Source: Syntrophaceae bacterium UBA4810
GTDB taxonomy: Bacteria; Desulfobacterota; Syntrophia; Syntrophales; Smithellaceae
Reading direction: 5' to 3'
Assembly (NCBI GenBank): GCA_002402545.1
Contig: DHGA01000011.1
Coordinates: 1 to 55,785, forward strand
Length of the DNA stretch: 55,785 nt
Made by a program: the position numbers and the translations under genes. Below, in pieces: positions 1 to 8,306 of the stretch. The notes below the pieces were generated by a model. It was not told the origin of the DNA and ran no database searches. It saw nothing but the letters and a program-made list of their open reading frames with translations. Positions within the stretch are counted from its first letter, which is position 1. Every line of letters begins with the position of its first letter.

Positions 1-1312
1 CCATATTGCCGCTGAAGCTGAAATAACCAACCGCGCCGCCGTAGGGACCTCTCTTTACTTTTTCCAGTTCATCAATAATTTCCATAGCGCGGATTTTCGG
101 CGCGCCGGTTAAAGTACCCGCCGGAAATGTCGCGGCCAAAACATCAAAAGCATCTTTGCCTTGGGACAGTTGCGCGCGGACATTGGAAACCAGGTGCATG
201 ACATGAGAATATTTTTCCACCACCATATATTGATTCACCTGCACGCTTCCGGTTTGGGCCACGCGTCCCAGATCGTTTCTGCCCAGATCCACCAGCATGA
301 CGTGTTCCGCCCTTTCCTTCTCGTCGGAAAGCAATTCATCGGATAGAGCGCGATCTTCCTGCTCCGTTTTACCCCTTCTTCTGGTGCCGGCAATCGGCCT
401 GAGCTCCATCGTATCCCCTTCGAGCCTAACCATGACTTCCGGCGAAGACCCGATTAAAGTCAGGTTATTAAGCTTAAGATAAAATAAATAGGGAGAAGGA
501 TTGACGTAACGCAGCGCCCGGTAAAGATCGATTGGATGACAGTGGCAGTCTGTCTCGAATCTCTGGCTGAGAACAACCTGAATGATATCTCCCGCCGTAA
601 TATATTCCTTGGCTTTGCCGATAACACTTTTGTATTCCGCTGGCGTCATGTTGGAGGTAAAGGAAATTTCTTTATCTTCTGCGCCTGAGTTTATTTCGTG
701 CGGTGAGGGCAGCGACAGAGTTTCAATCATGGCATCGATTTTCCGGCATGACTCCTTATAGATTTCTTCGAGCGAACCGATACCTTCCGTATAGGCGCAG
801 GATACAATTTTTATGGTATGGCGGATGTTGTCAAAAATCATGATGGTATCGCTAATCACAAAAAACGCGTCATCAATCTGCAGATCATCCTGGGCGCTCT
901 GCGGCAGTTTTTCAAAATAGCGCACCATTTCATAACCGAGGAAACCCACCGCTCCGCCGAAAAAACGCGGCAGTCCAGGCACCGTCACCGATTTATAGCG
1001 GTTCATTAAGCCGCGCAGAACTTTCAGCGGCTGCCCATTATGTTCACGGGAAGTAATCTTTGTTCCCTCCTCAATAATAACTTCACGGGATCTGACCCGG
1101 AAGATAATTGCGGCATCGACGCCCAAAAAAGAATACCTGCCCCATTTCTCGCCGCCTTCCACACTTTCCAGCAGATATACGTATTTTTTATGCTGCAGTT
1201 TCATCAAAACAGAAACAGGCGTTTCCACGTCGGCCAAGATTTCCCGGCAGACAGCAATCAAGTTGCCCTTTTGGGCAAATTTTTCGAATTCAGCAAACGA
1301 TGGTTGGTACAT
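1..1312 (-). CDS. trpE: Anthranilate synthase component I (TrpE), 5' part; gene runs off the window start
   Basis: TrpE converts chorismate to anthranilate, the first committed step of tryptophan synthesis. About 437 codons are visible on the minus strand, starting MYQPSFAEFEKFAQKGN. The N-terminal region includes LLESVEGGEKWGRYSF, the typical anthranilate synthase signature near the Trp-binding site, and the reading continues without a stop to the window edge. The family is usually about 490-500 residues, so the last ~50-60 residues, including part of the chorismate-binding domain, lie outside. The ATG at 1312 is chosen because AGGAG (1318-1323) sits at normal spacing. It is preceded by a full Trp attenuator (leader peptide, alternative hairpins, terminator), which independently supports the call. 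Other trp genes may follow beyond position 1. The identity is secure; only the 3' end is unknown. Confidence 0.95.
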   Translation of the reverse strand, partial: MYQPSFAEFEKFAQKGNLIAVCREILADVETPVSVLMKLQHKKYVYLLESVEGGEKWGRYSFLGVDAAIIFRVRSREVIIEEGTKITSREHNGQPLKVLRGLMNRYKSVTVPGLPRFFGGAVGFLGYEMVRYFEKLPQSAQDDLQIDDAFFVISDTIMIFDNIRHTIKIVSCAYTEGIGSLEEIYKESCRKIDAMIETLSLPSPHEINSGAEDKEISFTSNMTPAEYKSVIGKAKEYITAGDIIQVVLSQRFETDCHCHPIDLYRALRYVNPSPYLFYLKLNNLTLIGSSPEVMVRLEGDTMELRPIAGTRRRGKTEQEDRALSDELLSDEKERAEHVMLVDLGRNDLGRVAQTGSVQVNQYMVVEKYSHVMHLVSNVRAQLSQGKDAFDVLAATFPAGTLTGAPKIRAMEIIDELEKVKRGPYGGAVGYFSFSGNM

Positions 1313-1327
1313 TTCATTCTCCTTACA

Positions 1328-1418
1328 TAAAAAAAGGCCGTGATTTTTTATCACGGCCTTTACTTATATTTGCACAAATAAAAAAGCCGTGAAGACCCAA
1401 GAGGTTCTCCACGGCTTT
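1328..1418 (-). promoter_or_regulatory. trpE transcription attenuator (alternative hairpins plus terminator)
   Basis: Four mutually complementary segments lie between the leader peptide and trpE on the minus strand. Region 1 is AAGCCGTG (1417-1410), region 2 CACGGCTT (1391-1384), region 3 GGCCGTGA (1358-1351) and region 4 TCACGGCC (1343-1336), followed by a run of T. The 3:4 pair is a perfect 8-bp stem followed by eight T, an intrinsic terminator 15-20 nt before the trpE ribosome-binding site. The 2:3 pairing (CACGGC with GCCGTG) is the competing antiterminator, and 1:2 is the protecting hairpin. This is the classical ribosome-stalling attenuator arrangement; the pairings are read directly from the sequence. 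Confidence 0.9.
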
Positions 1419-1436
1419 GATTTTAATCAGACTTCA

Positions 1437-1514
1437 TCAGCGGCGGAAAATCCTCCCTGCGAGACTCCACCACCACCAGTTATTAAGCGATAATTTGACT
1501 TCTTTTTTATTCAT
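1437..1514 (-). CDS. trpL: Tryptophan leader peptide, 25 residues with four consecutive Trp codons
   Basis: This small ORF encodes MNKKEVKLSLNNWWWW followed by SLAGRIFRR and a TGA stop. The four Trp codons lie at 1478-1467. A TAGGGA motif sits about 8 nt before the ATG. The ORF lies between a strong promoter and the attenuator hairpins ahead of trpE. By analogy with characterised trp leaders, ribosome stalling at the Trp codons when charged tRNA-Trp is scarce would favour the antiterminator. The stop codon lies about 20 nt before region 1. No other function is expected of the peptide. Confidence 0.93.
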   Translation of the reverse strand: MNKKEVKLSLNNWWWWSLAGRIFRR

Positions 1515-1542
1515 AAAATTTTCCCTACGTTTATTGGGTGCT

Positions 1543-1571
1543 CATATAGCAACACTAAATAACCCTGTCAA
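1543..1571 (-). promoter_or_regulatory. Sigma-70-type promoter of the trpL-trpE unit
   Basis: On the minus strand a perfect -35 TTGACA (1571-1566) is separated by 17 bp from a -10 TATATG (1548-1543). The predicted start of transcription is about 20 nt upstream of the leader-peptide ATG at 1514, which suits an attenuated operon. Confidence 0.8.
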
Positions 1572-1602
1572 TACTTTTTTTACTGAATAATTTCCTGATC
1601 TG

Positions 1603-2445
1603 TTATCTTTTCTTCACGTCCCCAAGGCCAATAAGCGGCACTCCTCCCGTACCCACAACCTGCGGCAAAATACCATCCCATTTTTCAATGGCTTTGAGAT
1701 TTGCCTCAATTCTACGCAACTCTATAAGATCAGGTGAAATGTTTGCTCTTTGTAATCGCAGAGATTCCGCTTCCGCTCTTGCCGCCGTAACTTTTTGTTC
1801 CGCTTCTATTTTTACTCTTTCCAGATCTCTACGCGCTTTAAGGGCGAGCTGTTCCGCTGTTTGTTTCGCTTCAATCGCTTCCGCGAACACCTTGGAAAAA
1901 CTGAAAGCAACAATAGAAAAAGCGTCAACTGCTATATTGTACTCTTTGAGTCTTTCCATAAGAGAAATTCTCATCGCCTCGCTGACCTGAGGCCGCTTGG
2001 TGATGAGCGCTTCCGCGGTATATGTTGCGGATACCGCTTTTACCACTTCAAGGATCGCGGGGTCTATAATTCTTTCTTTATAGTAAGCGCCAATCGTTTG
2101 ATAAACAATATTGGCTTTATCGGGAACCAGATGATAATTAAGGGCAATAGACGATGTCACATCCTGCAGATCCGCTGATGCCGCGACGGTATCGGTCACT
2201 ACTTTCTGCACCTTGACGTCCATTAACACAACTTCCTGCATGATAGGAATCCGGAAATGAAGCCCTTCCCCTAATACATCCTCCTGGACGGCGCCAAAAT
2301 AAAGGACAACTCCTCTCTGCCCGGGGCCCACCTGAACCCACGGCTTTGCAAAAAGAAGGACTAATATCACTATGGCCGCAGCCAATATAGGAGTCGGCAC
2401 TTTCCTTACTCCATCTCTCATGTTTCTCATTGTTCTTTCATCCAT
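1603..2445 (-). CDS. Prohibitin-like SPFH/Band 7 domain membrane protein
   Basis: The 280-residue protein has a short basic N-terminus, one transmembrane helix (about residues 18-35) and then a prohibitin-type SPFH domain. The domain begins around VGPGQRGVVLYFGAV, with GLHFRIPIMQEVVLMDVKVQ following. The C-terminal half is a charged helix rich in Ala/Glu/Arg (about 185-240), typical of the oligomerising flotillin/prohibitin coiled coil. Proteins of this type form large ring- or cage-like assemblies on the inner membrane and in bacteria often associate with FtsH-type proteases; that role is family knowledge, not shown here. The start is supported by AGAGG about 8 nt upstream. It is monocistronic as far as the window shows, facing away from the diadenylate cyclase gene. 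Confidence 0.88.
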   Translation of the reverse strand: MDERTMRNMRDGVRKVPTPILAAAIVILVLLFAKPWVQVGPGQRGVVLYFGAVQEDVLGEGLHFRIPIMQEVVLMDVKVQKVVTDTVAASADLQDVTSSIALNYHLVPDKANIVYQTIGAYYKERIIDPAILEVVKAVSATYTAEALITKRPQVSEAMRISLMERLKEYNIAVDAFSIVAFSFSKVFAEAIEAKQTAEQLALKARRDLERVKIEAEQKVTAARAEAESLRLQRANISPDLIELRRIEANLKAIEKWDGILPQVVGTGGVPLIGLGDVKKR

Positions 2446-2566
2446 TATTGAAACCTCTCTTTCTATTTCTATGGGTTATTATCTTCGTTGTTAGCAGTAT
2501 AGGCAATCGCTTATGCCGTGTCAAATGAAAACGAAATCTAATAATCATATAATTTCATAATCTTGC

Positions 2567-2596
2567 TTGACAGGTTGAAAGTTTTTTCTGTATAAC
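2567..2596 (+). promoter_or_regulatory. Promoter of the diadenylate cyclase gene
   Basis: TTGACA (2567-2572), an 18-bp spacer and TATAAC (2591-2596) lie just upstream of AAGGGAAATCGC and the ATG at 2625. Spacing is one base longer than optimal but both hexamers are strong. Confidence 0.65.
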
Positions 2597-2624
2597 GTTC
2601 ACAATAAAGCAAAAGGGAAATCGC

Positions 2625-4082
2625 ATGGATCTGGTCAATGCTGCGTTATCCGCCATAAAGAGCTTACGGATACAGGATGTTCTGGATATCGCGATTATTG
2701 CCATAATGCTCTTTGCTTTTTTTATCTGGTTTAAAAACAGAGCTTCGCGCTTTGTACTCATCGGCATCATTCTTCTTGGCGGAGTTTATATAGCCGCCCG
2801 TTTCATGCAGCTTTATCTTACCACTATCGTGCTTCAATCTTTTTTCGCCATCGTATTGTTTGTGCTGGTAGTAATTTTCCAGGAAGATTTACGCAACCTT
2901 TTTGAAAGATTGGCTCTCCTGGGCAATCTCAGGAAAAAGTCCCGTCCCCTTTCCGACCTGGAAAAAGCCTCCGAGATAATAACGCACACGGCGGCGGATC
3001 TTTCAAAAAAAGGCGTCGGCGCGTTAATTGTCCTGCAGGGCGAAGATCACCTGGAGAGACATCTGAACGGAGGAACAAAACTCGATGGATTGCTCAGCGA
3101 ACCTCTGCTGCAAAGCATTTTCGATCCTCACTCTGAAGGCCATGACGGAGCGGTTATTATCAAAGACAACCAAGTAAAAATGTTTAGCTGTCATTTGCCT
3201 TTGTCTGTGAACACATCGAGATACGGAAATATTGGCTTACGACATACGGCAGCGGTCGGGCTCGCGGAGCGTTCCGATACCCTTTGTGTTGTCGTTTCAG
3301 AAGAATCCAGATCAATATCGATTGCCTACCAGGGTATACTTATCAAAATGAATAACGCTTCCGAGCTGCATAGCGAACTGGATAAATTTTATGTGCGCAA
3401 TGTTCCATTAAAAAAACGGCATCCGGTGATCGCCTGGCTTAAAGAAAATTCCAAAGAAAAAATAATCGCTCTGGCTTTGGCCTGCATTTTATGGTTTGCC
3501 TTTGGCTATCAAAGAGAAATCGTGCGCCGTAATTTTATTATTCCGATTGAATATCGAAATGTTCCGACTGATTGGCGAATTGATGAACCACGCCTGACCG
3601 AAGCAAAGGTCATTCTTCAAGGCCCCCAACAGGCTTTTTATTTACTTGATGAACGCGCGCTAAAATTATCTCTGGATCTTTCTTCAGTATCCGCGATAAA
3701 ACAAGAAATTATACTTTCTAAGGATATGATCAGCGTACCCTCTAATTTATCGATTACGGAAATAAAACCGACCAAGGCCTATATTTACGCGACGCGGCTG
3801 ATAAGTGGTTCCTTTCCCGTAAAAATTGCGACCCAGAATTCCTTACCAAACAACCTTTCATTGCAAAGGATAAGCATATCGCCCCAAAAAATTAACCTCC
3901 TTTTTGATTCCCGCATGAATCATGAAAAAATCAAGATTGAAACAGAACCAATCGATTTACAGAATATAACTTCCAACACTACCATTGATACAAAAGTTGT
4001 ATTGCCCGAGGGCGTTTATTTTCCGGAAAGAAAGCCGCCGACCATACGTGTAATAATCAGCGTAAAAAACAAAAAGCTTTAG
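2625..4082 (+). CDS. Diadenylate cyclase CdaA-type fused to a YbbR/CdaR-like C-terminal region
   Basis: This 485-residue protein makes cyclic di-AMP from two ATP. The N-terminal third has three membrane helices (roughly residues 20-37, 42-60 and 66-86), as in CdaA/DacA. The DAC domain follows, with catalytic motifs DGA (174-176, in GHDGAVII) and RHT (206-208, in LRHTAAVGLAE). After about residue 262 there is a further hydrophobic helix (279-296) and a 190-residue beta-rich region with repeated units resembling YbbR domains, the extracytoplasmic part of the regulator CdaR. In Firmicutes cdaA and cdaR are separate neighbouring genes; here one reading frame covers both, with no internal stop. 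The fusion should place the YbbR portion in the periplasm. DAC identity is strong; the YbbR assignment is by position and general pattern. Confidence 0.9.
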   Translation: MDLVNAALSAIKSLRIQDVLDIAIIAIMLFAFFIWFKNRASRFVLIGIILLGGVYIAARFMQLYLTTIVLQSFFAIVLFVLVVIFQEDLRNLFERLALLGNLRKKSRPLSDLEKASEIITHTAADLSKKGVGALIVLQGEDHLERHLNGGTKLDGLLSEPLLQSIFDPHSEGHDGAVIIKDNQVKMFSCHLPLSVNTSRYGNIGLRHTAAVGLAERSDTLCVVVSEESRSISIAYQGILIKMNNASELHSELDKFYVRNVPLKKRHPVIAWLKENSKEKIIALALACILWFAFGYQREIVRRNFIIPIEYRNVPTDWRIDEPRLTEAKVILQGPQQAFYLLDERALKLSLDLSSVSAIKQEIILSKDMISVPSNLSITEIKPTKAYIYATRLISGSFPVKIATQNSLPNNLSLQRISISPQKINLLFDSRMNHEKIKIETEPIDLQNITSNTTIDTKVVLPEGVYFPERKPPTIRVIISVKNKKL

Positions 4083-4219
4083 AACACTGAATAAAATTAT
4101 TGTCAAATCAGTTACATAGCTAATTAAAACCCTTGCGCGAAATGCAAAACCATTGCATTAGTTGAAGAAATATGCTCAACTTTTAAAAGTTAAATCATCC
4201 AAATCAGGAGGAGTTAAGT

Positions 4220-4699
4220 ATGGGAGTTTTTACAGCAAGTGACATCGTGGAAGTAGCCATCAGGATTGAGGAAAACGGCATTAATTTTTATAAATTTGCC
4301 GAGCAGATAGCAAAGCAACAGGAAGCAAAAGAACTTTTTGCCCATCTGGCAAAAGAAGAGGCGAATCACAAAAAGATTTTTGAAGGTATCTTCGCAAAAA
4401 TAGAAAAATATAATCCTCCCGAAAGCTATGCGGGAGAATATAGCGCATATTTACGTTCTTACGTCGATAACAACATAATTTTCACTAAAGAAGCGATGGA
4501 TAAGGAACTATCCAGAGTAACTGACACGATTGCCGCATTTGACTTTGCCATCAGGCGCGAACTGGATTCAATTCTTTATTATCACGAAATTAAAAAATTA
4601 GTTCCCTCGGCGCAACACGACACTATCGAGCAAATTATAGAAGAAGAAAGAAAACACTACAAGATTCTTACCGAACTGAAGAAAAGAATCGAAAAGTAG
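4220..4699 (+). CDS. Rubrerythrin/ferritin-like di-iron family protein
   Basis: The 159-residue all-helical protein carries the carboxylate/histidine pattern of the ferritin-like superfamily: EENG (17-20), EEANH (46-50), RRELDSILYYHE (112-123) and EEERKHY (141-147). These are the expected di-iron ligands on four helices. There is no C-terminal rubredoxin domain (no CxxC pairs), so it matches the short rubrerythrin-like group common in anaerobes, usually linked to peroxide or oxygen defence. The start has a strong AGGAGG 8 nt upstream. It stands alone between the c-di-AMP cyclase gene and the convergent two-component operon. The precise substrate cannot be told from sequence. Confidence 0.88.
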   Translation: MGVFTASDIVEVAIRIEENGINFYKFAEQIAKQQEAKELFAHLAKEEANHKKIFEGIFAKIEKYNPPESYAGEYSAYLRSYVDNNIIFTKEAMDKELSRVTDTIAAFDFAIRRELDSILYYHEIKKLVPSAQHDTIEQIIEEERKHYKILTELKKRIEK

Positions 4700-4724
4700 C
4701 TGTCAGGCAAGCCGCTTTAGGCTT

Positions 4725-6077
4725 TTAAGAATATTTCTTAAGTTTGTAGCGTAGCATGCGTTCAGACATACCAAGTATTTCCGCAGCTTTTGTTTGATTG
4801 TCGTCAGCCTTTTCCATGGCGTCGGCAATCAATTTTTTTTCTAAATCTTCGACAGATTCTTTTAGATGGCCAAAATGTTTTCTCCCGGAATCGATACCTG
4901 GCGCTGAAGATTGAAAAGGCAGGTCCTCGGTGGCAATATATTCATCTCTTGCAATTACTACTGCCCGCTCCAGGATATTTATCAGTTCGCGAATGTTGCC
5001 CGGGTAATTATATTTCAAGAGGAGATCGCGCGCTTCCGCGGTTATACCTTTGATTATTTTCTTATTTTCATTGGCGTATTGTTGAATGAAAAAGTCAATT
5101 AAGATAGGCAAATCTTCTTTTCTCTCTCTCAACGGCGGCAAAGACATGGTTACGACTTTTAACCGGTAAAACAAATCTTCTCTAAAAGCGCCCTCTTTTA
5201 TTTGTTTTTCCAAATCGCGGTTAGTCGCGCTTATCACCCGCACATCGACATTTATATTTTGATTGCTGCCGAGGCGTTGAAGTTCCCGCTCCTGCAAAAA
5301 CCGCAGCAGCTTAACCTGAACAGTAGGAGTCAGCTCGCCAATTTCATCAAGAAATAAAGTACCGCCGTCAGCTTCTTCAAAACGGCCGATGCGCCGTGAT
5401 GTGGCGCCGGTGAACGCCCCTTTTTCGTGGCCAAATAATTCACTCTCCAATAAATTTTCGTGCAGCGCGACACAATTAACAATTATGATCGGCTTGTTTG
5501 CCCGGGGGCTCAATTGGTGAATAAGCCTGGCTAAAAGTTCTTTACCCGTGCCGCTTTCTCCCTGAATCAAAACCGACGCCCGGCTGGCGGCCACACGGCC
5601 GGTCATATTAATAACTTCAGCCATTTGCGGACTTTTATAAATGATCTTATCGGCAGTAATGCCTTTTTTCCCCAGTTCCTCTCTCAAAAGCTCGTTTTCT
5701 TTAATCAGTTGTCTTCTTTCTGCCACACGGTTTACCAAAAGCAGCAGTTCATCTAGCTCCACCGGTTTGGTAATATAATCAATCGCGCCGACCTTTATTG
5801 CCTCAACGGCTGTTTCGATCGTGCCGTAAGCGGTAATAATCACAACATCTATTTCCGGGTTGATGCGTTTAATTTCTTTGAGAACTTCCAACCCGTCCAT
5901 GCCCGGCATTTTATAATCAAGAAGAACAAGGTCGAAATGATTACCCATCACAGTTTTAATAGCATTTTTGCCGTTCTCGGCTTCAGAAATGTTATGCCCT
6001 TCGGAAAGCAAAAAATCCCTCAGCATTTCCCTCTGGGATTGGCCATCTTCAACTATGAGGATGCTCAATTTTTGCAT
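4725..6077 (-). CDS. Sigma-54-dependent response regulator, NtrC family
   Basis: The 450-residue protein has a receiver domain with phospho-acceptor Asp54 (LLDYKMPGMDG), a conserved TAYG near 82-85 and Lys104. It continues with a sigma-54 interaction AAA+ domain with Walker A GESGTGKE (173-180) and the sigma-54 contact loop GAFTGA (220-225). A Fis-type helix-turn-helix sits at the extreme C-terminus (QTKAAEILGMSERMLRYKLKKY). It therefore activates sigma-54 promoters when phosphorylated. The gene lies 4 bp after the stop of the histidine kinase gene on the same strand, so the two form one operon. A strong sigma-54 promoter lies at 8154-8169, just upstream of this operon and pointing away from it; it is the best candidate target in the window. 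The signal is unknown. Confidence 0.95.
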   Translation of the reverse strand: MQKLSILIVEDGQSQREMLRDFLLSEGHNISEAENGKNAIKTVMGNHFDLVLLDYKMPGMDGLEVLKEIKRINPEIDVVIITAYGTIETAVEAIKVGAIDYITKPVELDELLLLVNRVAERRQLIKENELLREELGKKGITADKIIYKSPQMAEVINMTGRVAASRASVLIQGESGTGKELLARLIHQLSPRANKPIIIVNCVALHENLLESELFGHEKGAFTGATSRRIGRFEEADGGTLFLDEIGELTPTVQVKLLRFLQERELQRLGSNQNINVDVRVISATNRDLEKQIKEGAFREDLFYRLKVVTMSLPPLRERKEDLPILIDFFIQQYANENKKIIKGITAEARDLLLKYNYPGNIRELINILERAVVIARDEYIATEDLPFQSSAPGIDSGRKHFGHLKESVEDLEKKLIADAMEKADDNQTKAAEILGMSERMLRYKLKKYS

Positions 6078-6081
6078 AATT

Positions 6082-7881
6082 TTATCCTTTTTCTTTTAAC
6101 GGCCTGTCGTTTAATCTTTCTCGTGGCAAGACTACCTCAAAAGTTGTCCCCTCGCCTTTTCGGCTGATCACTCGTATTTCCCCTCCGTGTCCGCGGATGA
6201 TTTCGCTAGCCAACGGAATTCCCAGCCCAACCCCTTTTTCCTTAGTCGTGTATTCAGGGCTGAAAATCCTTTCTATTTCATCCACCGCCATGCCGCAACC
6301 GGTATCTGAAATTCTCACGATAATATAATTTTTCCCTTCCTTATCGACTGTGATGGAAACTTTCCCCTGGGCGGGTATTGATTCCATGGCATTTTTAATT
6401 AAGTTAAGAAATGCCTGCTGAATTTTATTAATATCAACCGGAATTACCGCGGGTGACTCGCGCCACTTAGTTTCGATAATCACTCCGCGATCCTGCGCCT
6501 CTTCCCGAATAAGGCTTACGATTTTCTGTAATATTTCCGTGATAGAAAAATCGCGCAGCTCCAGCCTGCGGCTTTTGGAAAAAGATAAAAATTCTTCAAT
6601 GATACCGTTTAATCGCTTTATTTCATCTTTGATAACACTAGACAAATTATTAAAGTTTTCTTCTTTGCTTGATTCAGCGGGAACAAAATCTTTTTTCAGT
6701 CTCTGCGTAGCGATACTGATCGCATTTAATGGATTACGGATTTCATGAGCCACGCCCGCCGCCAGCTGTCCCAGCGAAGAAAGCCGTTCCGCTTTTTCCA
6801 GGCGCCTTTCCATTTCAATAATACCAGACAAATGGCGGTTTTGGTCGTAATAAAGAAGCCACATCGAAAGAAGCGCGATAATTACAATAAAAACCATAAA
6901 CACAAAAATATTTTTCTTGTTTTCCGCAATAATCTTATCCATCGAGCCGCGATCAAGCCCCATCCGGACAATGCCGACAACTGTTTTGTCTAAAAACAGG
7001 GGCGCGGCCAGATCCAAAATTTTTTGTTCACCGTAATCGACTTCTCTGCTGGCAATCTTAATCTTGCCGGCAAGAATGTCTTTATAATTAAAATCGGTTT
7101 CTTTTAAAGCATGGCTTGGATTGCCAACACTGCTCAAAAGCTTTTTTTGATCGTTTATTATCTGAACATAGGTGATGCCGTGCCCCTCACCGATTTTTTC
7201 CATGCCTCTTTCAACGGCAACTTTAAGGCTCCAGTAAATCAACCCTTCTTTATCCAGATTTATTATAACCATGCCACTGTTGTCTTTGCGGCGAAGAACA
7301 ACAAATCCAATTCCATGCTTGGCCCGAATTTTCTCCAGTATTTCCAGCGTTGTCAAATAACGTCCGTCGATTCTAAGTTCTCTGGGTTCAAGTAAATTTG
7401 TTTGCAAGGGACCGCTCTGATGGACGACTTCACCATAGCGATCCAGCACGGCCAGGTACCAGAGATTATTTTCCGCGGCAAACTTTTTCAAATAATCATC
7501 GTTTACCTTGCCTTTTCTCCACTGGTCATCTATTTTTTTACCCAAATCAGTTACTGCTTCAATAACCCATCTTTTGGAGTAAGCCGCTTCTTCCCTGCTT
7601 GGCGACATCAACCGGGATGACTTTTTATCAGCCGCCGAAATTATGCTTTTTAAATTCTCTTCCGTTAATCGCTGCAAAACACTGATCGTGCTTAAAGCCT
7701 GGTCTTCCAAAAAGCCAACCAGATTAGCTTTGCTTCTTCTGATATCGAGTAAACCCATAATTAATATCAGGGTTACTAAAATAGCGCTCACAATGCCTAC
7801 TGCCAGCGGCTGAAGAACAGTGCCCCTTTTACCTCTTAGTTTGCTGTTGAGAATTAATTCCTTTTTTCTAAAAAAGCGCAT
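6082..7881 (-). CDS. Membrane sensor histidine kinase, partner of the NtrC-type regulator
   Basis: The 599-residue kinase has two membrane helices (about 25-46 and 324-344) enclosing a ~275-residue extracytoplasmic region. That region looks like a double-Cache/PAS-like sensor, with blocks such as WYLAVLDRYGEVVHQSG and a later IVRMGLDRG. The cytoplasmic part has a HisKA phospho-acceptor motif GVAHEIRNPLNAI with His379. A HATPase_c domain follows with an N box (NLIKNAMESI), G1 (DTGCGM) and a GVGLGIPLASEII region. The architecture resembles ZraS/AtoS-type kinases that pair with NtrC-family regulators. Start ATG at 7881 has AAAGGA upstream. The ligand cannot be deduced; the periplasmic sensor implies an external or envelope cue. 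Confidence 0.93.
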   Translation of the reverse strand: MRFFRKKELILNSKLRGKRGTVLQPLAVGIVSAILVTLILIMGLLDIRRSKANLVGFLEDQALSTISVLQRLTEENLKSIISAADKKSSRLMSPSREEAAYSKRWVIEAVTDLGKKIDDQWRKGKVNDDYLKKFAAENNLWYLAVLDRYGEVVHQSGPLQTNLLEPRELRIDGRYLTTLEILEKIRAKHGIGFVVLRRKDNSGMVIINLDKEGLIYWSLKVAVERGMEKIGEGHGITYVQIINDQKKLLSSVGNPSHALKETDFNYKDILAGKIKIASREVDYGEQKILDLAAPLFLDKTVVGIVRMGLDRGSMDKIIAENKKNIFVFMVFIVIIALLSMWLLYYDQNRHLSGIIEMERRLEKAERLSSLGQLAAGVAHEIRNPLNAISIATQRLKKDFVPAESSKEENFNNLSSVIKDEIKRLNGIIEEFLSFSKSRRLELRDFSITEILQKIVSLIREEAQDRGVIIETKWRESPAVIPVDINKIQQAFLNLIKNAMESIPAQGKVSITVDKEGKNYIIVRISDTGCGMAVDEIERIFSPEYTTKEKGVGLGIPLASEIIRGHGGEIRVISRKGEGTTFEVVLPRERLNDRPLKEKG

Positions 7882-7957
7882 TATTATCCTTTGTTATTAA
7901 TTTCGGCGGTAATCTTAAGCTATTGATGAGAAAAGTCAACTTTTAATCCTAAAAAAA

Positions 7958-7973
7958 TCGACATTTTTGTCGA
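7958..7973. promoter_or_regulatory. Palindrome TCGACA-N4-TGTCGA, candidate regulator-binding site
   Basis: A perfect 6-bp inverted repeat separated by four T lies about 80 bp upstream of the kinase start and about 190 bp upstream of the sigma-54 promoter at 8154. Dimeric Fis-type helix-turn-helix regulators bind such dyads 100-200 bp upstream of sigma-54 promoters. A related TTGTCGAC occurs at 8195-8202. The role as an enhancer for the neighbouring regulator is inference. Confidence 0.45.
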
Positions 7974-8153
7974 AAACTTCGCCAATTATGTAAAAACTTC
8001 TTAAACATTTGTATTATTTATATATTTACCATAAGACTCTCTTTTCATCCGACAATTATTGCCGTAATTTAAGAGCCGCTTATCTCTCACAAGATTGGTA
8101 TTTAAAGCCTTTATATCAATAATTTCAGCCATTTAAAATATTTAAGCTGATGT

Positions 8154-8169
8154 TGGCACACTAAATGCT
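8154..8169 (+). promoter_or_regulatory. Sigma-54 promoter (-24 TGGCAC / -12 TGCT)
   Basis: TTGGCACACTAAATGCTT matches the sigma-54 consensus closely. The invariant GG (8155-8156) and GC (8167-8168) are exactly 10 bases apart, and the -24 element is a full TGGCAC. Transcription would start near 8180 on the plus strand, into a region without a protein gene that ends at a strong terminator. It lies in the gap beside a sigma-54 activator operon. Confidence 0.8.
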
Positions 8170-8179
8170 TGATTAAAAG

Positions 8180-8306
8180 TAAAATTGGTAACAATTGTCG
8201 ACTAAAATAACGGGCATAACTAGCCGGCAGCAGATTAACCTTGAAGGCATTAAGCCTTCTCTCTTCACTCCTAGGGAGGCTCCAACAGAGCCTCCCTTTC
8301 CTTTTG
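8180..8306 (+). ncRNA. Candidate sigma-54-dependent small RNA, about 125 nt
   Basis: The segment between the sigma-54 promoter and the terminator contains no ATG on the plus strand, so a peptide product is unlikely. It contains a hairpin with a 6-bp stem (GAAGGC 8243-8248 / GCCTTC 8254-8259, 5-nt loop). A single-stranded pyrimidine-rich linker (TCTCTTCACTCCTA) follows, then the terminator stem. The CACTCCT stretch is complementary to Shine-Dalgarno-like AGGAGTG, which would suit an RNA that pairs with ribosome-binding sites. The 5' end is estimated from the promoter and the 3' end from the T-rich tract. No known RNA family was recognised. Transcription is inferred, not shown. Confidence 0.6.
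8274..8305 (+). terminator. Intrinsic terminator of the candidate small RNA
   Basis: GGGAGGCTC (8274-8282) and GAGCCTCCC (8288-8296) form a perfect 9-bp stem with a 5-nt loop, followed by TTTCCTTTT. The T-tract is on the plus-strand side. The same hairpin lies about 20 nt after mgsA on the minus strand but has no T-run in that direction. Confidence 0.8.
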
